Part shown: piece by piece, positions 15,137-21,657 of the stretch | Layout of the letters: each line of letters opens with the position of its first letter | Position numbering within the stretch: position 1 is the stretch's first letter | Origin: JBAZOB01 sp041648895 | GTDB taxonomy: Bacteria > Patescibacteriota > JAHJAL01 | NCBI GenBank assembly: GCA_041648895.1 | Contig: JBAZOB010000016.1 | Coordinates: 1 to 22,855 of the forward strand | Direction: 5' to 3' | Length of the DNA stretch: 22,855 nt | Notes under the pieces: generated by a model | Databases searched by the model: none | Seen by the model: the letters and a program-made list of their open reading frames with translations, nothing else | What the model was told of the DNA's origin: nothing | Position numbers and translations under genes: made by a program

Positions 15137-16927
15137 ATGCAACAAAAAACATGTCGCCAATGTGGCCTTCAATTTGAGGTTACCGACGAAGAATTAAATT
15201 TATTAGACAAAATCAGTCCGGAAATTGCCGGTAAGAAATATTTAATTCCCGCGTCAAATAATTGTCCTTCTTGCCGGGAGCGATCAAGGATGGCGTGGCG
15301 CAATGAACGGGCGTTGTATAAAGCGAAATGTTATTTGTGCGGGCAGGAAAAGATTTTAATTTATTCGCCGGATAAGAATTTGAAGGCCTGCTGTAATGAT
15401 TGTTTCTGGTCGGACAAGTGGGACGGCCTTGATCAGGGGCGGGATTATGATCCAAAACGGTCTTTTTTTGAGCAGATGGGTGAGTTATTGCAGGATAGTG
15501 TTTTGTGGGGCTTTCTGGGTGCCAATAATGAGAATTCGGATTATTGTAATGCCGAAACGAACAGCAAAAATTGCTATCTGAATTTTGGCGGGCGGGGAAA
15601 TGTTGATTCATATTACAATACCTACTCGGTGTCGGGGCGGGATAATATTGATAATTATGGAGTGACAGATTGCGAGAGTGTGTATGAATGTGTGAACTGT
15701 ACGAATTGCTCTAGTTCGCGATTTATGCAAAATTGCGAGAATTGCCGGAGTTGTCATTATTGTCAGGATTGTATCGGTTGTAGTGATTGTTTCGGCTGCG
15801 TTGGTCTGCGACATAAACAGTATTATTTTTTTAATCAACAGCTAGGATCAGAGGAGTATAAAAAGAGGTTGGATGAATACATATACACGCGAGCGGGTCA
15901 CAAGCGGGCTGAAAGTGAAACTATCTCTCATTTTCTGAAATATCCGCGACGGTTTGCCATGATCAATAACTCTGACGATTGCACCGGCGATATTCTGATC
16001 AACTGCAAAAATGTGCACAATGGTTTTGTCTGTACCAGCACTGAGGATAGTTGTAACGTGAATGTGGTGTTGGAGGGGCATGATCTGATGGATATTTTTT
16101 CGTTTGGAGGCGGAGAGTTAAATTATAATGTATCGTCTTCGGGGTCGTCTTTGGGACAGCAACTTAGTCGCAGTATGAGTGTTTTTGGAAGTATATCATC
16201 GAGTAATCTGTACTATTGTATTCACGGCATTTCCAGTCAGAATCTGTTTGGATGCGTGGGATTGAAAAAGAAACAGTATTGTATTTTGAATAAACAATAT
16301 TCGCGGGAAGAGTATGAGATACTGGTACCACAGATTATTGAGAAAATGATGGCGGATGGGCAGTGGGGAGATTTTTTTCCAATGCAAATGGTGCCGTTTG
16401 GATACAACGAGACGATCGCCAATGATTATTATCCACTGACGGCTGAGGAAGCCGAAAAGAAAGGTCTGAAATGGCAGCCTGACATTGAATCAATTAAGAC
16501 AGTTGGAGATTATTATGTGCCGCTGGCCGATATTCGCCAATATGATCCCACCTTCGCTAAAGCTACGGCGGGCGAGGCCAAAGAGGAAATTGAGAAATGT
16601 TTAAATGGGATCATTAAATGCGAGGTATCGGAAAAATTGTTTAAAATCACTCCGCATGAATTGCGGCAATATATTAAAATGGGGATTCCCGTGCCGACCA
16701 AACATCCGGAAGTGCGTCACAAAGAAAGATTTGCCCGAATGAATCCGCGTCATTTATGGCAACGACGGTGCATGTGCGAGGGGAAAGGATCAAGCGACAA
16801 GGATCAAGGATCAAGTAATGTATGCGGACATGAGGGAAGATGCCAGAAAGAATTTGAAACGACGTATGCTCCTGATAGAAAAGAGAAGGTTTATTGCGAT
16901 GGATGTTACCAGAAATCAATATTGTAG
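15137..16927 (+). CDS. Cys-rich zinc-ribbon protein, second paralogue
   Basis: A 596-aa paralogue of the preceding gene with the same order of parts. The first zinc ribbon has Cys6, Cys9, Cys43 and Cys46. The second ribbon is intact (Cys65, Cys68, Cys86, Cys89). A central Cys-rich array includes CVNCTNCSSS, CENCRSCHYCQDC and CIGCSDCFGC. Two segments of the type YCILNKQYSREEYE follow, then the C-terminal site (RRCMCEG, HEGRCQKEF, CDGCYQKSIL). Two insertions are absent from the first paralogue: about 15 residues containing TFAKATAGEAK (around 469-483), and about 12 residues containing GSSDKDQGSS near the C-terminal metal site. Both coincide with repeat-like DNA. The stop codon TAG falls inside a third palindrome. 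The start has AGGA 8 bases upstream of the ATG. Role unknown; zinc binding is inferred from Cys spacing. Confidence 0.85.
   Translation: MQQKTCRQCGLQFEVTDEELNLLDKISPEIAGKKYLIPASNNCPSCRERSRMAWRNERALYKAKCYLCGQEKILIYSPDKNLKACCNDCFWSDKWDGLDQGRDYDPKRSFFEQMGELLQDSVLWGFLGANNENSDYCNAETNSKNCYLNFGGRGNVDSYYNTYSVSGRDNIDNYGVTDCESVYECVNCTNCSSSRFMQNCENCRSCHYCQDCIGCSDCFGCVGLRHKQYYFFNQQLGSEEYKKRLDEYIYTRAGHKRAESETISHFLKYPRRFAMINNSDDCTGDILINCKNVHNGFVCTSTEDSCNVNVVLEGHDLMDIFSFGGGELNYNVSSSGSSLGQQLSRSMSVFGSISSSNLYYCIHGISSQNLFGCVGLKKKQYCILNKQYSREEYEILVPQIIEKMMADGQWGDFFPMQMVPFGYNETIANDYYPLTAEEAEKKGLKWQPDIESIKTVGDYYVPLADIRQYDPTFAKATAGEAKEEIEKCLNGIIKCEVSEKLFKITPHELRQYIKMGIPVPTKHPEVRHKERFARMNPRHLWQRRCMCEGKGSSDKDQGSSNVCGHEGRCQKEFETTYAPDRKEKVYCDGCYQKSIL
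16550..16578 (+). repeat. Repeat-like in-frame insertion encoding TFAKATAGEA
   Basis: The stretch CTTCGCTAAAGCTACGGCGG within this segment encodes FAKATAG and lies in an insertion missing from the neighbouring paralogue. From memory, the same DNA and peptide occur as dispersed insertions in other CPR proteins. It contains the small dyad GCT-AA-AGC. No second copy exists in this window, so its status as a repeat rests on recollection and on the paralogue gap. Confidence 0.5.
16784..16818 (+). repeat. GGATCAAG tandem insertion inside coding sequence
   Basis: GGATCAAG at 16787-16794, GGATCAA at 16801-16807 and GGATCAAG at 16808-16815 form a short imperfect tandem array. It encodes about 12 residues absent from the first paralogue at the same place, between two parts of the C-terminal metal site. 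Confidence 0.6.
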
Positions 16928-16950
16928 GGGCGGGCCTTGCGTCCGCCCGC
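16924..16950. repeat. GTAGGGGCGGG palindrome overlapping a stop codon
   Basis: Arms GGGCGGGC (16928-16935) and GTCCGCCC (16941-16948) pair with one G-U and a 5-base loop. The element starts GTAGGGGCGGG, and its TAG (16925-16927) is the stop codon of the second zinc-ribbon gene. The same GTAGGGGCGGG start and CGCCC end occur at 22723-22751 inside the adenine deaminase gene. Confidence 0.75.
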
Positions 16951-16970
16951 TTAGGGAATAATAATATAAT

Positions 16971-17023
16971 TGTCATCCTGAACCCTAAGCGAGTCAGCGA
17001 GTGCTAGGGATTCAGGATCCAGA
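16971..17023 (+). repeat. TGTCATCC-type palindrome, copy 3
   Basis: ATCCTGAA (16975-16982) pairs with TTCAGGAT (17011-17018), and CCCTA (16983-16987) with TAGGG (17005-17009), with a bulged A at 17010. The layout is the same as copy 1, but the inner stem is a different, compensated sequence. The loop shares AAGCGAG with copy 1. It lies between the zinc-ribbon gene and the aminopeptidase gene. Confidence 0.85.
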
Positions 17024-17058
17024 AAATATTAATTTACTCACAAAACACTTTAATTATT

Positions 17059-18060
17059 ATGGGTACACTACAACAAGGAGCCTACAACGCGATTAATATT
17101 AGTTTAAAAGTCCAGCCGCAGGAAAAAGTAGTCATCATTGGTGAACGGGACAATCTGGAAACGGCTCAGGCGTTGGAGGCGGAGGCTTTGAAGATAACCG
17201 ATCGAGTCAGTTTGTTTATCATGGAAGATTTTGGCCGACGACCGGTGGCCTGGCCCAACTCGATGGAGAAGGAATATGTTGATACCGACGTGAGTATCTA
17301 CGTGGCCAGCGGAGTGGGCAATGAAATTGTAATTTTTCGTACCCCCATGATTCGGGCTATTCACGCCAATCCCAATATCCGCCACGCCCATTTGATCGGC
17401 ATGAACAAAGAAATCATGGCCGACGGCATGTGCACTGATTTTAAAAAGGTTAAAGCGGTCGGTGATTGGTTATACAACAAAGTGAAGGAGGCGCGGGAAA
17501 TTACTGTGACTTCACCAGCGGGGACTAATTTGGTGGTAGAATTCACTCCTAGTTATGATTGGGTGTTGAGTGATGGTTTTATCAACAAGGGTAATTCGGA
17601 GAATCTGCCGCCGGGCGAAGTTTTTACCACACCAATCAATGTCAACGGCCGAATGGTGATCGATGGCTGTTTGGGAGATCGATTTAGTGAAGAATATGGT
17701 GATTTGGCCAGTAGTCCGATTAGTCTGCGGATTAAAGATAGCTGGGTAGTACCAGACAGTATCGATTGCCAGAATTTACAGTTGCAGCAAGAATTAATTG
17801 ATTATCTTTTTAATCAGGAAGAAAATAGCAGCCGGGTGGGGGAATTTGCTTTTGGTATCAACACTGAATTGAAAGGATTTATTGGTAATTTGCTACAAGA
17901 CGAAAAATTCCCCGGGATTCACCTGGGATTTGGCACTACTTCACCCGAACAAACCAAAGCCGAGTGGACTTGCGCCACACATCTCGATGGAGTAATGCGC
18001 TACACCAATGTCGTGGTTGATGGGGAGATGGTAATGAAGAAGGGGGAGTATTTGAAATAA
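17059..18060 (+). CDS. M29-type (thermophilic) aminopeptidase-like protein
   Basis: A 333-aa member of the AmpS/PepS (peptidase family M29, aminopeptidase T) group, which removes N-terminal residues using two metal ions. Likely ligands are Glu187 in NLPPGEVFTTP, Glu262 in RVGEFAFGIN, His288 in GIHLGFG, and His308 with Asp310 in ATHLDG. These match the order of ligands in the family as I recall it. An N-terminal Rossmann-like half (LKVQPQEKVVIIGERDN) precedes the catalytic half, as expected. It is shorter than classic 400-aa members, like many archaeal and candidate-phylum homologues. The start is the ATG before GTLQQGAYNAI, with no Shine-Dalgarno. It converges on the MazG-like gene with a 5-base gap and no terminator between them. 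Cytoplasmic peptide recycling is the inferred role. Confidence 0.85.
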   Translation: MGTLQQGAYNAINISLKVQPQEKVVIIGERDNLETAQALEAEALKITDRVSLFIMEDFGRRPVAWPNSMEKEYVDTDVSIYVASGVGNEIVIFRTPMIRAIHANPNIRHAHLIGMNKEIMADGMCTDFKKVKAVGDWLYNKVKEAREITVTSPAGTNLVVEFTPSYDWVLSDGFINKGNSENLPPGEVFTTPINVNGRMVIDGCLGDRFSEEYGDLASSPISLRIKDSWVVPDSIDCQNLQLQQELIDYLFNQEENSSRVGEFAFGINTELKGFIGNLLQDEKFPGIHLGFGTTSPEQTKAEWTCATHLDGVMRYTNVVVDGEMVMKKGEYLK

Positions 18061-18065
18061 TTAGG

Positions 18066-18392
18066 TCAGGCGCGTTGATATTTTCTTTGATCAATAATTT
18101 TTTCTTTGGCAATAAATTCTGCTTCTAGGTCGATGTCGAGATAGATGGCGATACCAAATAGATAATCAAGAGCGTCGACCAATTCGGCGCCGATATTATT
18201 TTGATTGGCCGCGGCGACGTTCATATGACTCAGATGGCGACTGGCCTTGATGATCTCCCCTACTTCTTCAGTTAATAATAGTAGTCTTTCAGATAAATCT
18301 TCATCGGCAAACCCGCGGCGTTTGATCCTTTGTTTGATGTATTGTTGCAGTGATCTAATCGATTGCGCGGGAAATTTCGTTTTAGGAGGCAT
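18066..18392 (-). CDS. MazG-like nucleotide pyrophosphohydrolase
   Basis: A 108-aa all-helical protein with the MazG/all-alpha NTP-pyrophosphatase pattern. LLTEEVGEIIKAS gives the first metal-binding cluster (Glu42, Glu43, Glu46), and GAELVDALDYL the second (Glu70, Asp73). A basic segment, KEKIIDQRKYQ, closes the fold, as in related enzymes. Such proteins hydrolyse non-canonical or excess NTPs to NMP and pyrophosphate. A single domain of this length usually dimerises. It is the only complete gene in the window that ends with TGA. It follows the HD-domain gene by 9 bases on the same strand, probably in one operon. Confidence 0.85.
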   Translation of the reverse strand: MPPKTKFPAQSIRSLQQYIKQRIKRRGFADEDLSERLLLLTEEVGEIIKASRHLSHMNVAAANQNNIGAELVDALDYLFGIAIYLDIDLEAEFIAKEKIIDQRKYQRA

Positions 18393-18401
18393 AATTTATT
18401 A

Positions 18402-18956
18402 TTAATTATTATTTTTGTCGATATTAAACTTTTGCTGTAATTTAAAGAAATAGTCGACTTCGCTGGGATCGTGAGTGTTGAGCTTGGCCACGATTTCGTC
18501 GATGGTATTAATTTTATTCAGATCACCTTTGGTGAAGAATTTATCACAATAAGAAATTAATTCTTCCTCGACTGTCTGAGGAATCAAATTGCGAGGCGGG
18601 AGGGGTAAATGACGAGTGATTATTTGCTCTTTGCTAGTGCCACAACCGGTGTGCCGCTCGGCCACCAGGGCATGGCGGGGTAGCCCCTCTTTATCCAATA
18701 TCTCTCGACCTAAAATGCCATGACGCAAGGGGACTTCCTGACCATGGTAATCCAGCTCGGGTAGATTGACTAAAAAATAGCCAATGTCGTGCAACATGGC
18801 GGCTTCGGCAATGAATTTTTGATCAATGCCCAGTTCGGGTTTAGCGGCGGCGATTTTTAGGGCCATATCACGCACTTGTTCGCTATGTTCAACTAGAATT
18901 TGATAACCACGGGAACGGGGATCGTAATATTTTTGGAGAATTATTAGCGGATTCAT
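18402..18956 (-). CDS. HD-domain phosphohydrolase
   Basis: A 184-aa HD-superfamily protein. The metal ligands are visible: His24 in LVEHSEQV, His56-Asp57 in AAMLHDIGY, and Asp138 in SYCDKF. Additional His residues at 79 (RHG) and 102 (ERHTGCG) suit the subgroup related to small nucleotidases and YqeK/HDIG-type proteins. The open frame continues upstream to 19031, but those extra 25 residues would be encoded by the palindromic repeat at 18969-19055. I therefore place the start at the ATG at 18956, just after the repeat. The MazG-like gene is 9 bases downstream. A role in nucleotide clean-up is inferred from family and neighbour; the substrate is unknown. Confidence 0.85.
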   Translation of the reverse strand: MNPLIILQKYYDPRSRGYQILVEHSEQVRDMALKIAAAKPELGIDQKFIAEAAMLHDIGYFLVNLPELDYHGQEVPLRHGILGREILDKEGLPRHALVAERHTGCGTSKEQIITRHLPLPPRNLIPQTVEEELISYCDKFFTKGDLNKINTIDEIVAKLNTHDPSEVDYFFKLQQKFNIDKNNN

Positions 18957-18968
18957 GGTGATAAATAC

Positions 18969-19055
18969 CAAAGACCAAGTGAACAGTGAGCAGTGAACAA
19001 GTAACGGGTATTTTGACTGTTCACTGCTCACTGTTCACTGCTCACTTTGTCTTTG
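18969..19055. repeat. Large AGTGAACAGTGAGCAG palindrome
   Basis: Perfect 22-bp inverted arms at 18978-18999 and 19018-19039 enclose an 18-base centre. A further outer pair, CAAAGAC (18969-18975) and GTCTTTG (19049-19055), extends the structure with an asymmetric gap. Each arm is itself built of AGTGAACA/AGTGAGCA units, and two extra units follow the right arm. It occupies nearly all of the gap between the HD gene and the deacetylase stop codon. Confidence 0.85.
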
Positions 19056-19066
19056 CCAATATGAAG

Positions 19067-19921
19067 TTAACTAAATAAATATCTAATACTATCAACCGAG
19101 GTAGTCGGGAAAATTCTGATAATTGGTAACTGGAAGCGTCGGTCGGTATGCAATTCGGTGCCGGCACTGGTGGTACGACCAAAAAGATAATATTGTTTAG
19201 CTATATTGATTATATCATCGTTGTATTTACCAATTGGGTAACAAAAACTAATGATGGGATAGTCAATTTTTTCCTCAATGATTTGTTTTGATTGCTGCAT
19301 TTCTTGATCGACTTGAGTCAAAGAAAGACTGGTCAAATTGGGATGAGAAACGGTGTGGCTGCCAATCTCATGACCGGCCAGCTGGAGAGTTTTGATTTGT
19401 GGCCAAGTCATGTAATTACTATCTTGATCAGGCTGGTTGGTGATAATATAGAAAACTCCATGTTGATGATATTTTTCCAAAAGTGGAAAAGCATTCTGAT
19501 ACTGATCCAGATAGCCATCGTCAAAAGTTAAAACAATGGCCCGATCGGGAGCGGCTTTTTGCCCAGCCAGAATATCTTTTATATCCCAAAAGGTGAGGGT
19601 TTGAATATTTTGTTCTGATAAATATTGCAATAATTGTTCCAGTTTTTGGGGAGAATAGGAGAGCTTATAACGCATCTGATCGTGTGTGTCGGCGGGTACG
19701 TCTTCAATATAGTGAAACATCAGGATGGGAATGTTTAGATCCTGATTGATAAAATTTTGATTGAGATCAACTGTGGGTACAGAAGTAGTTGATGGTTCAC
19801 TCTGAACAGCTATGGTATCAGAAAAATTACATTGATGTAGATCTTCCGGGCGCGGCTTAGCCAGAACTGGTAAGGAGATAAAAAAGAATAAAGAAATTAT
19901 TAATAATATAATTTTTTTCAT
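19067..19921 (-). CDS. Secreted polysaccharide deacetylase (NodB/CE4 family)
   Basis: From the chosen ATG the protein is 284 aa. It starts MKKIILLIISLFFFISLPVLA, a signal peptide with a possible cleavage after VLA. An earlier ATG (19954) would put extra residues before it. The CE4 domain has motif 1 TFDDGY (Asp134 and Asp135), motif 2 SHTVSHP (metal ligands His189 and His193) and motif 3 CYPIGKYND. A linker of about 40 residues precedes ILMFHYIEDV. It is predicted to remove N-acetyl groups from peptidoglycan or another surface glycan outside the cytoplasmic membrane. It is preceded by a terminator for the next gene upstream, so it probably has its own transcript. Confidence 0.93.
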   Translation of the reverse strand: MKKIILLIISLFFFISLPVLAKPRPEDLHQCNFSDTIAVQSEPSTTSVPTVDLNQNFINQDLNIPILMFHYIEDVPADTHDQMRYKLSYSPQKLEQLLQYLSEQNIQTLTFWDIKDILAGQKAAPDRAIVLTFDDGYLDQYQNAFPLLEKYHQHGVFYIITNQPDQDSNYMTWPQIKTLQLAGHEIGSHTVSHPNLTSLSLTQVDQEMQQSKQIIEEKIDYPIISFCYPIGKYNDDIINIAKQYYLFGRTTSAGTELHTDRRFQLPIIRIFPTTSVDSIRYLFS

Positions 19922-19993
19922 AAAATGTAATAACAAAATTAAATCAGCGTGCATATATTATGCCATATTTTATATATTATTAAAATAAAAAAA

Positions 19994-20018
19994 CGCCCGA
20001 ACATATTATATTCAGGCG
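19994..20018 (-). terminator. Rho-independent terminator of the ECF-S-like gene
   Basis: CGCCCGAA (19994-20001) and TTCAGGCG (20011-20018) form an 8-position stem with one C-A mismatch and a 9-base loop. On the minus strand it is followed by a T-rich run (complement of 19981-19993). Confidence 0.65.
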
Positions 20019-20044
20019 GTAATGACATGATATTTTTCTGACGA

Positions 20045-20581
20045 TTAGTCTCGGCCCAGACCCAGACGCTCGGCTAATTGCGATGTTTCCAGCTGTTTAT
20101 TATCAATTACCCAGCGGTACAAGATGGGCGACCAAATGGCCGCCAGGACAATATTGCCGGCCAGATGATAGAGAGTGAAAGGAATTTGGCCAGTTAAAGA
20201 AATCATAAATGGCATGTCAAAAAGGAAGGTGGAGCCAACTACGCCGGTGATAAAATCATAGACAATTGTAGCCACAATAGAGAAACCAACATAGTGCCAG
20301 GCGCTGGATCGGTTTTTCAACCACCAGCCGGCGGCGGCGCCCAACATAGCGTAGGTGCCAGCCGTTAAAATGGACCAGGTGCCCAGAGTGCCGGTGACAA
20401 CATCGTAAATCAAAATTGATAGCAAGGCGAAGAGCAAACCGGCCCAGGGGCCCCATTTTTTACCAAAAGGCATCATGGTGGTCATGATCGGTTCAACATT
20501 GGGCGGATGAGGGATCAGTCGAAAGGCGATAACAACGACCAATCCAATTAAATATTTGAAAAACTGCGGCAAATTTTTCAT
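20045..20581 (-). CDS. Membrane protein resembling an ECF transporter substrate-binding subunit
   Basis: A 178-aa hydrophobic protein with about five or six membrane segments. The N-terminal stretch FRLIPHPPNVEPIMTTMMPF, followed by WGPWAGLLFALLSILIYDVVTG and WSILTAGTYAMLGAAAGWWL, resembles S components of energy-coupling-factor vitamin transporters and the related DUF6580-type proteins. The Asp/Thr-Gly pairs in helices 3 and 5 (YDVVTG, YDFITG) are repeated, pointing to internal similarity of the two halves. It ends with a short charged tail (ERLGLGRD). No ECF ATPase or T component is nearby, so it would use a shared module or work alone. A good Shine-Dalgarno (GGAGGTG, 7 bases before the ATG) fixes the start, unlike most genes here. 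Substrate unknown. Confidence 0.7.
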   Translation of the reverse strand: MKNLPQFFKYLIGLVVVIAFRLIPHPPNVEPIMTTMMPFGKKWGPWAGLLFALLSILIYDVVTGTLGTWSILTAGTYAMLGAAAGWWLKNRSSAWHYVGFSIVATIVYDFITGVVGSTFLFDMPFMISLTGQIPFTLYHLAGNIVLAAIWSPILYRWVIDNKQLETSQLAERLGLGRD

Positions 20582-20660
20582 GCTTTTTCACCTCCAAATT
20601 ATTTTTATACTGTATTTTTATTCTTATAAAAATTGGCGGAGAAGTAAAGAATTAATTATG

Positions 20661-20859
20661 AATTACGAATTGTAAAGTTTATATTTTCGTAATTCATGAG
20701 TGGTGTGAATTATTCTCTTTATATGTCATCCCCGCCTTGAGCGGGGATCTAATTTGTAACACGTATATTGCAGTCTTGACGATGAGATCCCCGCTCAAGG
20801 CGGGGATGACATGCAGGTTAATCAAGTTATTAATTTACACCACTCGTTAATTCGTAATT
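20661..20859. repeat. Nested palindromic element, about 200 bp
   Basis: Three concentric inverted pairs are visible. The outermost is AATTACGAATT (20661-20671) with AATTCGTAATT (20849-20859). The middle is GAGTGGTGTGAATTA (20698-20712) with TAATTTACACCACTC (20831-20845), one mismatch. The inner pair is a perfect 28-bp one (20723-20750 with 20785-20812). Each inner arm is itself a hairpin (ATCCCCGC, loop CTTGA, GCGGGGAT) of the TGTCATCC type. The element fills most of the 277-base gap between the ECF-S-like and metallo-hydrolase genes. Its right end shares two bases with the hydrolase stop codon. Nothing coding is seen in this gap. Confidence 0.85.
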
Positions 20860-21611
20860 TATATTTTGAGTATTTGGCTGTCTTTGGCTAAAATAAAGTT
20901 TGCTTCGGCGGCGCATTTTTTGGCTACAAGGTCTAGTTTTCGCGGGTGGACATGAGTAACGAGAAATTTTTTGACCCGGGCGACTTTGGCCACGGTATAG
21001 GCCTGTTTGAAAGTGAGGTGATTGGATGATTTTTTGGCGCCGCCGGCTTCAGTGATAAATAAATCAGCCCGACGGGAAATATCGATTAAATTATTTAGGT
21101 TATGGTGGGAGCCAAGATCGCCGGTGTAGACTAATTTTTTTCGTTGATAACGGATAATTATCCCTTGTGATTTGAGCCAGGGCACATGAACTGTGGGAAA
21201 GGGATCGAGTCGAATCTCCCCGATTTTAATTTCCTGACCAGCTTCAATAAACTTCACTTGCGGATCTTCGTTGGGTTCCAGCCAAAACAATTGGCGCCAT
21301 TGATGGAATTTTCCGCCAGTGCCAGGTGGGGCAATAAAAGAAAGGGGGCGAGGCGGTTTATTAAACAACATTTCCTGCACGAAACGAGCTTGGATAAAAT
21401 TAAAAGCATCACCGGCGTGATCGATGTGATGATGGGAGAGAAAAATATAATCAATGTCACCGATGTTGTAGCCATAATCAGTCAGGCGGCGGATGGTGCC
21501 AAAGCCACAATCGAGTAAGATCTTTTTTTGGCCAATTTCCAGCAAAAATCCCGAGGGATTGCGCTCGATGGTTGGCGACATCACCCCGGAGCCGAGGATA
21601 GTTAGTTTCAT
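20859..21611 (-). CDS. Metallo-beta-lactamase-fold hydrolase, RNase Z-like
   Basis: A 250-aa protein of the MBL fold, in the group that includes tRNase Z and related phosphodiesterases. The first strand MKLTILGSG starts the fold. The metal motif HxHxDH is HHHIDH at residues 60-65. Further ligands are His142 (VHVPW), Asp165 in YTGDLG and His220 or His222 in VTHVHP. The long flexible arm of true tRNase Z is not evident, so 3' tRNA processing is possible but not shown. It could instead act on nucleotides or other phosphodiesters. It is transcribed divergently from the adenine deaminase gene, with 46 bases between starts. Its stop codon overlaps the end of a palindromic element. Confidence 0.88.
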   Translation of the reverse strand: MKLTILGSGVMSPTIERNPSGFLLEIGQKKILLDCGFGTIRRLTDYGYNIGDIDYIFLSHHHIDHAGDAFNFIQARFVQEMLFNKPPRPLSFIAPPGTGGKFHQWRQLFWLEPNEDPQVKFIEAGQEIKIGEIRLDPFPTVHVPWLKSQGIIIRYQRKKLVYTGDLGSHHNLNNLIDISRRADLFITEAGGAKKSSNHLTFKQAYTVAKVARVKKFLVTHVHPRKLDLVAKKCAAEANFILAKDSQILKI

Positions 21612-21657
21612 TATTAATTATTAATTATTCATTTATACTATACTTGAGAAACTAATA

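Noticed and set aside
14621..15172. 183-codon open frame on the minus strand across the end of the first zinc-ribbon gene
   Set aside because: It is antisense to a gene whose paralogue conserves the same protein sequence, and it runs through the palindrome at 15045-15072.
18957..19031. Upstream start for the HD-domain gene
   Set aside because: The extra 25 codons are encoded by the palindromic repeat and do not resemble the family's N-terminus.
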